Below are positions 28,712 to 38,540 of a stretch of 64,000 bases of DNA, piece after piece; within the stretch, counting starts at the first letter, position 1, and every line of letters begins with the position of its first letter. Source of the stretch: Gracilaria gracilis (taxonomy: Eukaryota > Rhodophyta > Florideophyceae > Gracilariales > Gracilariaceae); NCBI GenBank assembly GCA_030374805.1, contig JARGSG010000183.1, forward strand, positions 806,001 to 870,000, written 5' to 3'. The notes under the pieces were generated by a model. That model made no database searches. It worked only from the letters and a program-made list of their open reading frames with translations, and had not been told where the DNA came from. A program made the position numbers and the translations under genes.

Positions 28712-30676
28712 GGTCTCTTTGGATGACCGTACTGCAGTCCTCATTCACCATCGCGGAAGTAGCGCTCCTTGCCATGATGCTCTTGAAAGACTGTTGGAGT
28801 CTTCATCTGCACTCGTCTCAGGCTAAAGACCAATATCCTTTGTGAGGATGAATTCAGGATTGTTCTCGGAATAGACATGAATGGTGATTTCGGACCAGCA
28901 CTAAAAGGCATCCTTTCAAATACACAGCATGCTGGTACCGTTGTACGTGTGGTAGAATTCGTTCTTCCGCTTCGACCGCATGTTCGGAGCTGTTACATAG
29001 ACCACTCCGGTTTCTACCTTACTTTAATTCAAGTCTTCGCTCTTCTAACCTGGAGGATACTATCCGTCTCTGTATGGATGGATATCGCTCGTAGAGCTGG
29101 TCCGAGAGGTAAGAAATACTTTCGACCTTAAATCGCAACCTGTCGTATCAAAAGAGTCTTTTCAGGAATGAATGGCCGTCTTCATGTAGACCAACGATTC
29201 TGTACTACACGCTTTATCTTCGAAACCACAAAGGGTGCCGAAGTACCCGAACGTTCGCTTTGTCGGCTATTGCAGAAAGCATCGGCGATGGCAGGAGTTT
29301 TGGATCCCGCAATAACATCCGTATGATGCACGATGACCTTTCCGTGTGTGGTTAAAAGTGAAGAAATGTATGTAAGGTTAAGGTTACCAGTGAGAGCACT
29401 AATACGATTGATATGTTGAGCGGCATTTGCCAGGCGTTGGAACGGAAGCCTTTTTACGGAGATGCATTTTTCATAGCCTTAAAGGCTTGCGTGACAGGAC
29501 GTTACTACATGTAGTACAGTTACTGTACTACAGTACTACAATACCGGAAATCCTCCTGTCACCTTTGGAAGTTCACGTGTGTACTGCATTTTGTTCACTG
29601 TACGAAGGATATGCCTGTCTTCCTCGATGCGGGGAGGAATGGCTCTGCCGGTATGGATACCAACGGTAGGTAAGGCTAATCTTTATGTGCGGAAGCATCA
29701 CTCCACGGCTGGATCCCCTTCAAAACATGATTTACGTAGTGTACATATGTTAAAAAGACTGAACAATCTCGCACTCCCTGTGTGATAGAAGCATAATACG
29801 CTTTCTTGAAAACCTTGATCAGGAATACTCAACTTGAGAGCATACCCCAAGAACTGCTGTGAATAACTTTAGGGTAGAGTTTAAGTTATCCGGAAGACCC
29901 ACTCGTACGCGCTTTACCCACTTTCCGTCACTACCTCACGTTTCGATGTATGCGACAAATAAATCTCGTGCCTGCAGCATTAGACATGCTGTTGTGACTG
30001 TGGTGGCTTTTCAATTGTCCTTCACAACAATCACACCACTGGTTTTCGCATGAATGACTCAAAGCGACAAATGCAGGCGTTCTCCCAGGTACTCAAACGC
30101 CCCATCAATTTGACGACCGGCATCATTAACTCTATCAGCAACTAGTCATCATACGACTTCATGTCACGTTCGAAACAGGGTTTGTGCTCCAAACAAAGTA
30201 CGTCGCAGAGAAGCGCTCGGGAAACATGCTACCGCAAGTGATGCTTGACAGAAGGATGATGGACCATATATGCTTCGACGAGTTTCGTTCCAATCCATCA
30301 ATCGAATATTATGCAATAATCGACCGAACAATCATATACGTAGAGCTACTGGTGCGAAGCGGTCCGGATCCAGCTTAATCTCATTCGCACTGAATATCAT
30401 GTGTTCGTCATCGCACCATTGAGACTGATCTCACTGTTCGAGATATGTTCGTGTGGTCACACCCCGTCATAGCGTCCTGTTTCCGCCTCATAAACACACG
30501 AATTCCATTTCTTTCTTCATTCCGCATTAGCCAGACTCCCTCGTTCTCCACGTCTACTTAAAACCTCAGATAGAAGCTGTGGCCTGTCGTCCACCAAGAT
30601 AAGGACCAGCTTTTCCCGCAAGAAACCACTTTGTTTCTCGTTGCATCGACAAATTCACAAACGACCCCCCTTCACG
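28712..30676. other. 2 kb spacer with a possible unrecognised spliced gene
   Basis: Mostly non-coding. Between about 28820 and 29325 the plus strand reads protein-like (CEDEFRIVLGIDMNGDF, then VVRVVEFVLPLRPHVRS), followed by a good donor (GTAAGA, 29110) and acceptor (TTTTCAG, ending 29165) that keep frame into RLHVDQRFCTTRFIFETT and a stop at 29325. I recognise no family and no start. A 10-bp palindrome (GTAGTACAGT / ACTGTACTAC) lies at 29511-29531 and an exact TACCAACGGTA at 29658-29668. Confidence 0.35.
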
Positions 30677-33433
30677 ATGCACATCACTCTTGATTCAACC
30701 ACCAAAATCGATTCGGATATCACCGTAGAGTATTTCGAATCGTTTACCAATGACTTGAAGGCAGTCCTCCCAGGATCTTCTCCCATCTTTACCAAATCTG
30801 TACCGGTCGACATAGCCCTCGGTCAACTTCTTTCCCTGGAAGCAATCAACAGGTTCCTTGTCAATGTGTCTCGTGCTGATGTTTTCGGTTCTGCTACCGC
30901 CGCTCGCTTCTCACACTCTAAACAGGGGCTTGACTTGCTTCGCTCCCTTAAACTTTTGAAGTATTGCTACAGTTTGCCATGCGGTCAGTTATGCTCTGCT
31001 ATATCCTCTATTCTTTCAACATTTGATCCTGATTACGGTCTTGTCTTCTCGTTCCTGGCATCTCGTGTCCTGGAAAATGCCAAGTATGGTCCAATATTTT
31101 TGAAAGCCCTCACAATCACATCTGATGCTTCTGAGGAGTTGAAGAAGCTCTACCAGCCCAATGCCGATTATCTGCTTGAGCACGACGAGCATGCAATTTT
31201 TCCTACCTCAATATACCGCCAATGTGCCGGTCATGTCACTTCTAGTAAGGATAGTTGTATGATCGAAGCCGTGATGAGCACGACTATCACGACCTCTATT
31301 GAAATCTGTCGTGACGTTCTCAGTCCTAGCAGTAAGATGCTCTCTGGTGTATACAAGCCACTTGGCCGCTGTGTCGCAATAGTTGACGAACGGTTGGACA
31401 GACTCTATGGAGAAACCCTTCAACTCTACTTTTCTCAGAATGGCATCAAGTTTGAGAAATTGGTGTACCGGTCCATGGAAGTTGACAAAGACATCTCTAC
31501 AGTTGAGAAGATTTTGGCGGACCTAAAGCAATGTCGGGTTTCCCGAAATGAACCAGTTCTCGTCGTAGGTGGAGGCGTAATGGCTGATGTCGGCGGATTC
31601 GCCTGCGCTCTTTATCATCGCAATACCCCGTACGTCATGCTTTGTACGTCTATTGTGTCTGGCATTGACGCGGGACCTTCTCCTCGCACTTGCTGCGATG
31701 GCATGGGTTACAAGAACGTATTCGGGGCGTACCACCCGCCTATTCTCACCCTCACCGACCGTCAGTTCTTCAAAACTCTTGAACCTGGATGGATTCGCCA
31801 TGGAATCGCCGAAATCGTTAAGATGGCTGTGACGAAAGATGCCTCTTTGTTCGAGTGCCTTGAAAGGGCTGGAAATCGTCTCGTTGAGACCAAGTTTGGC
31901 ATTGAGAACTGCGAACCAGGATCTGAAATCGATCAACTCAGCGAGACCATTATTGCCAAGGCCATGGACGGTTACGTTCGCTCTGAATATGGAAACCTTT
32001 GGGAAACTCACCAGTGCCGACCCCATGCATACGGGCATACTTGGTCACCTGGTTTTGAACTTCAGGCTGGACTGCTTCATGGTCATGCAGTGGCGATTGG
32101 TATGGGATACGGCGCGTATCTATCCTTCCTTGAAGGTTGGATTTCAGAAGAGGAATTCCACCGTATTCTTGCAGTTATGAGCAACGTCGGACTTTCACTT
32201 CGTCATGAAATCCTTGACAACGGCGATTCTCTCTGGGCGTCACAGATGAAGATGACTGAGAAGAGGGGTGGGAACCTTTGCGCACCTCTTCCTCGAGGAA
32301 AACTCGGTGTGTGTGGATACCTGAACGAACTGACTCGTAACAGGCTGGAGCGCACCCTGGCTGACTATCAGGAGATCGTGAAGAGTTATCCTCGGGAAGG
32401 ATTGGGGTTAGAACCGCATTGCAGGGATGTCGGCTTGGAAGATCCTTCCACGGTCAAACAACATGCCGAAAATGCTGTGCTGAAAGGAAGTCTGGAAAAT
32501 GGGAAATCAGACCAGCAAAATGGGAAGAGAGATGAACATGTGGCTAACGGCGAAAATGGTCATTGCACTAACGGCGACGTCAACGCCCTCGTGGTCAGTA
32601 ACGGAAACACTCACACAATGGAGGAGGAACAAAACGCAAGCGATGGTACGAGCAACATTGCTTTGTACAACAAATGGATTGAAGAGAAGCAACGCGATCG
32701 GAATGCAAGCAAGCAAACTTCTTCTGCAATCGCCAGCTCTTTCACGAATATCAGTCGGGAGGACACTCAAACCCCTCCGGACTTTGAACACACCTCACTG
32801 TTCCATGACGGTGTGGAAGAATATGCGTGTGCTTTATCCTCCGCACCCAGCCAAGACTTCCACGTTATCGCCGAAGAGACAGAGAAGGCGAACTTGTTTG
32901 CGCCATGCATGGTTGGTGCGGTTGAGGGTCAGTTCCTGAAAATGATCGCGCAGTTGACGAGAGCGACGCGCATCCTTGACATCGGAACCTTCACTGGTTA
33001 CTCTGCTTTGGCTTTTGCTGAAGGCATGGGCGCTGAAGGGCGCGTCTTAACCATCGAGGCTGACGCTAAGACAGCTGCCGTGGCCCGTTCTTGTTTTGAG
33101 AATGCGAAGCATGGTGGAAAGATTACCTTGATGGAAGGTGACGCTCGAAAGGCTGTGGTAGATCTGGCAGACGCTGGGGAGACGTTTGACATCGTGTTCT
33201 TGGATGCTGACAAGACGAACTATAGACATTACTACGAAGCTGGTCTTCGAATGCTTCGAGAGGGAGGTATTATACTGGCCGACAACGCTCTTTGTTCGCT
33301 TGTTTACGCCAAAGACGATCCTGCACAGCAAAGTCTTCATGATTTCGCACAGTTTGTGAAAGCAGACAAGAGGACCGAACAGGTGATGCTCACAGTGCGG
33401 GAGGGGATTTTGGTCGTTCGAAAAGTAGATTAG
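30677..33433 (+). CDS. mysA-mysB: MysA-MysB fusion: desmethyl-4-deoxygadusol synthase + O-methyltransferase
   Basis: First two steps of mycosporine-like amino acid (UV sunscreen) synthesis: sedoheptulose 7-phosphate cyclisation, then methylation to 4-deoxygadusol. The protein has 918 residues in one exon. About 196-580 is a dehydroquinate-synthase-like cyclase: VLVVGGGVMADVGGFA (NAD loop), IDAGPSPRTCCDGMGYKN (pattern typical of this cyclase type), HGIAEIVKMA, AYGHTWSPGFEL and LLHGHAVAIGMGYG (metal-binding Glu and His). A hydrophilic Asn-Gly-rich linker follows (598-655). About 730-918 is a CCoAOMT-like methyltransferase: ILDIGTFTGYSALAFAEG (SAM), then FDIVFLDADKTNY and ILADNALC. The first 195 residues are helical and not part of either enzyme as I know them. 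ATG 30677 is the first in frame. mysC-mysD follows in the same direction. Confidence 0.95.
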   Translation: MHITLDSTTKIDSDITVEYFESFTNDLKAVLPGSSPIFTKSVPVDIALGQLLSLEAINRFLVNVSRADVFGSATAARFSHSKQGLDLLRSLKLLKYCYSLPCGQLCSAISSILSTFDPDYGLVFSFLASRVLENAKYGPIFLKALTITSDASEELKKLYQPNADYLLEHDEHAIFPTSIYRQCAGHVTSSKDSCMIEAVMSTTITTSIEICRDVLSPSSKMLSGVYKPLGRCVAIVDERLDRLYGETLQLYFSQNGIKFEKLVYRSMEVDKDISTVEKILADLKQCRVSRNEPVLVVGGGVMADVGGFACALYHRNTPYVMLCTSIVSGIDAGPSPRTCCDGMGYKNVFGAYHPPILTLTDRQFFKTLEPGWIRHGIAEIVKMAVTKDASLFECLERAGNRLVETKFGIENCEPGSEIDQLSETIIAKAMDGYVRSEYGNLWETHQCRPHAYGHTWSPGFELQAGLLHGHAVAIGMGYGAYLSFLEGWISEEEFHRILAVMSNVGLSLRHEILDNGDSLWASQMKMTEKRGGNLCAPLPRGKLGVCGYLNELTRNRLERTLADYQEIVKSYPREGLGLEPHCRDVGLEDPSTVKQHAENAVLKGSLENGKSDQQNGKRDEHVANGENGHCTNGDVNALVVSNGNTHTMEEEQNASDGTSNIALYNKWIEEKQRDRNASKQTSSAIASSFTNISREDTQTPPDFEHTSLFHDGVEEYACALSSAPSQDFHVIAEETEKANLFAPCMVGAVEGQFLKMIAQLTRATRILDIGTFTGYSALAFAEGMGAEGRVLTIEADAKTAAVARSCFENAKHGGKITLMEGDARKAVVDLADAGETFDIVFLDADKTNYRHYYEAGLRMLREGGIILADNALCSLVYAKDDPAQQSLHDFAQFVKADKRTEQVMLTVREGILVVRKVD

Positions 33434-34881
33434 ATGTGTTCTTCATCAGTTGGGATCCGTACTTCAGTACTGAGAAATTGACGTTAAACCATACTGTTTC
33501 TCCTTTTGGAAAACCTCAAATCTTCTGTATTACTTCAGTTCGTACTGGAGGATGTGGTTGCCTCAACATAGAATTTGAAAAGAGCATAGATGGTATCACT
33601 GCTAACTTATCGTTGGTACCGGTACAAGGGTATGGGTTTGTTACCCTGTCTCTAGGCACACAGCATAAAGCATTGGCTATTAGCGAAACTCGCCACAAGA
33701 AGGCTGCAAGGGTAGCGGTTTAACCTATTGACTCTTTATCAGACCATTACCCGTAATAAAGATAAGTACCAGTTACCATGCTGGCATACCCCTGGTCAAT
33801 TACGTCGCAGGTAGACGAAAAGGTCAATAGCGTATCTCGGATCGGATTTGAACCGAACGGAAGAAGAGACGGCGCACATCCAGCCAACGCTAAGGCAGAA
33901 AGGCTTGAGCGTCTCGCTGGGTTCTGAGAATCACAGGTTGTTCGTGCTGCTTCCGTCGCATTTGCGCGAGTGCTGCTGTTGTATGTATCGAACTCGGGCC
34001 TCACGCGTGAGATAATTGATCGAATATGTCTCACGTGCGCTCAATAGCTGGGATAGCTACATCAGTTGGGAATGATTAACTTGCTGAACTCAAAATCCGC
34101 AGCTCTACAAGAGCCACTCTATGGCGGGAACGACCAAACGATAAAAGCACGAATGGGTGGTGGTTTTCCATGAGGAGAGAGTATCAGCGAGCTCGTGTGG
34201 TCAGACTTCGGTGAGGAGCAGGAAGTTGTATGAGATCAGTTGCTGTCACGCTACCCTTGTGCAGTCACAATGGTGTCTTTATGTGCTAGCCCTCTTACCC
34301 TCGGTAGGTTACGTTTGACAAACCCTCCTGGAGGGTTTCTCTGAGGCCGGATCACGTGCGATCCATTTTTACGTCCCGGATAACATGGCACACTCGAAGT
34401 GGCTCTGCAGCCAATTGGAAATGGAACGGAGTGAGAGAAAGTCATCATCAAGACTTCCTGCTATGCGGCTGGGGGAAACTCTCCTCGTGCGTTATCTGTC
34501 ACGCCACCGAGATGAGTAACAACAAGAGCTTTTATTGCCTTTCATGTCTACTTCACCCATCGCCAGCCGGGTTCCACTCGTGATAATCTCCCGGTACCAC
34601 ACTTTTCATTTCCATCCAAGGAATTGGTTCTCAACGTTTTGCTGAGGCGCTCCATGTATTCGGTATCGGCATTCCATTCAATACGCCTGTCTTCTCCACG
34701 ACAATTATGATCACGAATGGCAGCTCTGTGGCAGATTAGCGTTTTCACAGCTAGACGAAGCATCTACCATTCCAAGAAGATAGTACATAACCAGCAATTT
34801 CTCCACGCTCGTGAGTTATATTCTCCTGGAAGTACTAGACATTAGCCCGTTTGTTCGGCGACGTTGTAGAGCGAAATCCAG
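33434..34881. other. spacer between the two MAA genes
   Basis: A 1.45 kb non-coding spacer between co-oriented pathway genes. It holds TATCGTTGGTA (33608-33618, one change from the recurring motif). The length and lack of frames suggest the two genes have separate promoters instead of one transcript. Confidence 0.5.
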
Positions 34882-37656
34882 ATGGCTACAACTCAGATGA
34901 GCCCAAACGTGCGCAAGGCCATTGCCTCGTTGCTTAGCTGGTCTGCATCCATAATATGGATAATTCTCGTTGGCTTCAAGCATGTTTTACGGTTTGCCAA
35001 ACAACTTGCATCGAGAAGCAAGCGGCTGCAGGATATGAGCAGTGGAGGAGTAGCAAATGGCAAAACCGTTCTCGTCACTACCGGTCGTCAAGCTAAAACA
35101 GTTCACACTGTCCGAGCCTTGAAACATGTTGGTGCCACCGTTATTGTAGCGGACTACGACTACATCAGTGCGTCGGCCGTCAGTCTGGCTTGTGACAAGT
35201 TTGCCGTACTGCCCTCGTTGGACGCAGCCAACATTCAATCCTGGATTCGCAGCTTTCGTGAGCTTTTAGTCGACAACAACGTTGACATGGTAGTCCCGGT
35301 CAGCACCATTAATGAGGTGCTTTTCATGGGACTGGCGAAGCAACAACTAGGCAAGGAGCTCCCTCACATTCAATGGCTATGTCCAGATCTAGAAACTGCC
35401 TTGATGCTCGACGACAGGTCTCAATTCTCCGATGTATGTCAGAGATATACGGTCCCTGTTCCAGAAAGCGGTGTGCTCTTTTCACCCAGCGGAATCAGCA
35501 AGCTTGCTAGTGCATATGATCACGGAATCATACTGAAACGGATAGAATCCTCCGTGAACCGCCGTGAAGAAATCGTTATCGTTGAGCCAGATGGGGTAGC
35601 GCCGAGCTTTGTCAAACCGAACTCGACAGATCCATGGCAATGGCAGCGCTTCATTGATGGTAAAGAATTTTCAGTATGGTATGTGTGTATTAACGGAAAG
35701 GTTACCTTCACCAGCTGTTACAAGTCGGAACCTGATCTTGTGCACTTCGACCCGGTTCCTATGGACAAGGAACTGGACGTGTCATTGAGGAAACTCATCA
35801 AGGGTCTGAAACTTACCGGTCAATTCGCTTTCGATTTCATCCAGGACAGACTTAATGGTCGAAGTTTCGTTATTGAGTGTAACCCGAGGGCATCGTCAAT
35901 CTTAGAGACAGTCTCAGATACCCCACTGTGGGCAGAATGTTTCTTCGGTGTTGACGTGACGAAGAGAACCGTTTTCGGCGATGTCGGTTTCATTTACCAC
36001 CACAACTGCTGGCCCTGGTCATCACGATCTGAAGGCTACCTCGACTTCAATGATCCGCTTCCTTTCTTTGGTGCAGAAGTAGCGTGGCCACTGAAAGCTA
36101 TTGCGGACAGGGGCTTAGGACAGAAGATGTACCAGAAGATCGATGTCAACATTTGCAAGATTATAGTTGACGGGAATTCTGCAGGTCGCGACTTGGGAGC
36201 TTTCCGCGCGAAGCTCTCACACCACCAGATATCTATAGCATTGGAATCAATACAGCATATCGATACTCTGTTATTAGATGCTTCCCTTCCCGATGCTTCT
36301 GTTGTAGTCCGCAAGTGCAAGGCAATGGGTGTAAAGGTGATTCTCCTTCGAGATGAAGATACATCAGCTCCTCCAGATATGATGGAAACAGAGCATTTTG
36401 TCACTATACCAAACGGGACGGTTGAAGACGAATTCTTGGCCAAACACAGTGAAGGAGAAACTCGTATTCTACTTGGTGCAAAACTTTCCCAACGTACAGG
36501 GTCACTTTCGGAGGTTTCCTATCGCGTTGTGAAACCAGGAGCAACTTGGTTGGCGATGAACGAAATACCCCTTCGAAAACTTCGTGTATTGCACGTCATC
36601 GGATCCGGAGTGAACGAGTTTTACGACACTCTTTCAGCAAGGTACGGATACGACTGCATTGGAAACGTCGGAACAGATGGACGTTTTGAACATGTAATCG
36701 CTCAAGTGCATCCCTCCGGCTACTGGAGTGTCGAGCCATTCATCGACGAAGCATACAACAAAGACCAAGCTGAACGTCTTTCACCCGGCAAAGCGATGAA
36801 GAGAATAGAAGAACTTGCCATTGATGTAGTTCTTCCGCACATGTTTGATTACGAGGGCATGACTTCTGTCCGTTCTGTTTTTGATATTCTGAAGCTACCA
36901 ATGGTAGGCTGCACTGCTGAAGCACTTGCTCTCTCGACGAACAAAGCGCGCACAAACGCCTGTGCACGTGTAGCTGGAGTACGAGTGCCGGATTTCGAAG
37001 TGCTCAAGAAGGGAGACAAACCATCCATGGAACTACCGTTCGTCATCAAGCCAAGTGAAGAAGACAATTCTCAGGGGCTCACAGTTGTATATGAAAAGGA
37101 CCAGGTTGATGACGCTCTCGATCAAGCCTTCAACTTCTGCGACGAAATCTTATGTGAGGAATTTATTGCTCCAGGACGTGAAGTGAGGGTTGGGCTCATA
37201 GAGAAAAGTGATGGACAATTGAAAATGCTCCCAGTCATCGAATACATTGTATCCGAATCTGACCCTGTGAGAACCACATCACACAAGTTGAACACGACGA
37301 AGAGCGGGACGGTTACTGAATTAGTGGGAGGAGGTCCTTGTGGAGTAAGACTTCCAGCTACCATCGATAGTGAACTTCAGAAAAAACTTTATCGATTGGT
37401 ATCTACTGCTCACAGATCGCTGGGATGCAGAGATTACAGCATTTATGACATTCGAATCAATCGCGATGGTGAACCTGTTATGCTGGAAACGTGCCTGTAC
37501 TGCTCTTTTGCTCCGTCGAGTGTTCTAGTCAAGATGCAAGCGGCGGTTGGAGTAGACAAACGCCAACTCTTTAACCGTCTTTGTGAGAGAGCACTGACAA
37601 GAAGAACTGTTTTTGCTGCAGCAGCACGGCAAGGTACTGGCATGAGGTTGCGATAA
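34882..37656 (+). CDS. mysC-mysD: MysC-MysD fusion: ATP-grasp ligase + D-Ala-D-Ala ligase-like enzyme
   Basis: Last two steps of MAA synthesis: ATP-dependent addition of glycine to 4-deoxygadusol (mycosporine-glycine), then a second amino acid to give an imine MAA. The protein has 924 residues in one exon. A hydrophobic helix at about 18-40 (SASIIWIILVGFKHVLRF) looks like a membrane anchor. The MysC ATP-grasp domain spans about 55-470, with TGQFAFDFIQDRLNGRSF and FVIECNPRASS for ATP-Mg binding. The MysD domain spans about 565-905: LPFVIKPSEEDNSQGLTV (ATP-binding lysine), ILCEEFIAPGREVRVG and YDIRINRDGEPVMLET. After that last Glu the usual D-Ala ligase Asn is replaced (ETCLYC); whether this is normal for MysD I cannot say. 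ATG 34882 is the first in frame. Confidence 0.95.
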   Translation: MATTQMSPNVRKAIASLLSWSASIIWIILVGFKHVLRFAKQLASRSKRLQDMSSGGVANGKTVLVTTGRQAKTVHTVRALKHVGATVIVADYDYISASAVSLACDKFAVLPSLDAANIQSWIRSFRELLVDNNVDMVVPVSTINEVLFMGLAKQQLGKELPHIQWLCPDLETALMLDDRSQFSDVCQRYTVPVPESGVLFSPSGISKLASAYDHGIILKRIESSVNRREEIVIVEPDGVAPSFVKPNSTDPWQWQRFIDGKEFSVWYVCINGKVTFTSCYKSEPDLVHFDPVPMDKELDVSLRKLIKGLKLTGQFAFDFIQDRLNGRSFVIECNPRASSILETVSDTPLWAECFFGVDVTKRTVFGDVGFIYHHNCWPWSSRSEGYLDFNDPLPFFGAEVAWPLKAIADRGLGQKMYQKIDVNICKIIVDGNSAGRDLGAFRAKLSHHQISIALESIQHIDTLLLDASLPDASVVVRKCKAMGVKVILLRDEDTSAPPDMMETEHFVTIPNGTVEDEFLAKHSEGETRILLGAKLSQRTGSLSEVSYRVVKPGATWLAMNEIPLRKLRVLHVIGSGVNEFYDTLSARYGYDCIGNVGTDGRFEHVIAQVHPSGYWSVEPFIDEAYNKDQAERLSPGKAMKRIEELAIDVVLPHMFDYEGMTSVRSVFDILKLPMVGCTAEALALSTNKARTNACARVAGVRVPDFEVLKKGDKPSMELPFVIKPSEEDNSQGLTVVYEKDQVDDALDQAFNFCDEILCEEFIAPGREVRVGLIEKSDGQLKMLPVIEYIVSESDPVRTTSHKLNTTKSGTVTELVGGGPCGVRLPATIDSELQKKLYRLVSTAHRSLGCRDYSIYDIRINRDGEPVMLETCLYCSFAPSSVLVKMQAAVGVDKRQLFNRLCERALTRRTVFAAAARQGTGMRLR

Positions 37657-38540
37657 TAGTGCCTTAAAACTCTGGTTCTTTGTCTGCAATACCACTTTTC
37701 AGACAATGTTCTTACTACGAAGATAGCAACTGACATAGGGTATTAAATCGCGTGTCACCACAAGAAGATACACGTCGTAGTTTCTCGCACTTCCGAGAAG
37801 CTTCAGGACCCAAGTCTCCCTATCCTCAACACCAACAAAGATTCATCACAGCTGTTCATAACAAGGTAATCTTCACATACGTCCAAATTAAATGGCTCCC
37901 AAAGAATTGTTTCAAGCGACTTCGCGATCGCTGGATTGATTCGATGCCAATATTCTGAGAGGTTGCGCGATGAAACATCATGTTCCATGAATCAGGACCC
38001 TTAGCATTAGAATCTGCAAACAATTTCTCATCCCTATCGATCTGAAGCTCAAAAATACAAAGGCTTGAAACAGAAGTGCATGTATCTCTGAATAAGAGAG
38101 ATCGAATGCAACGACACTTGATGCGGTAGTACCTAATCCGGTGAGTCATCAAAAAAAGGCCTCCAAACAGGTTTGTCAACAACTGATAAGGAAGCTTCTT
38201 CTTCATACGCAAAGGCATGATCAACGCAGATTGACGCATCAATCGAAAGCAGTAGGCTCGTCGCGGAACCGATAACTTGCTTTCCCTGTGACGAAGAAAG
38301 GTTCTTACATTGCAGGTCGCTCTCTGATCACCTTAACAGTTAAACCATTTCGAGATGTGAATTATATGACCTTTCTAGCATTGTAACCGAAAACTGAAAA
38401 ATACTTCACCTCCCACTGAGAAAACCACAGATACCGATGTCAGCCAATATGATTAGTAGAAGGACAAGGTCGACAGTTCCAATACATCATGGAGGTCCAA
38501 GGAGATCGCCGATGAACACAAGCTCAATACCACCTGAATT
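37657..38540. other. intergenic, orphan open frame only
   Basis: Spacer between convergent genes. A minus-strand frame of 127 codons (38239-37856) is open and basic-aromatic but matches nothing I know and has no support. I would not call it a gene. Confidence 0.4.

Noticed and set aside
33815-33860. tRNA B-box-like sequence (GGTTCAAATCC on the minus strand)
   Set aside because: No matching acceptor stem or A box within tRNA distance.
37856-38239. 127-codon minus-strand frame
   Set aside because: No homology, no signal or domain, and no support beyond being open.
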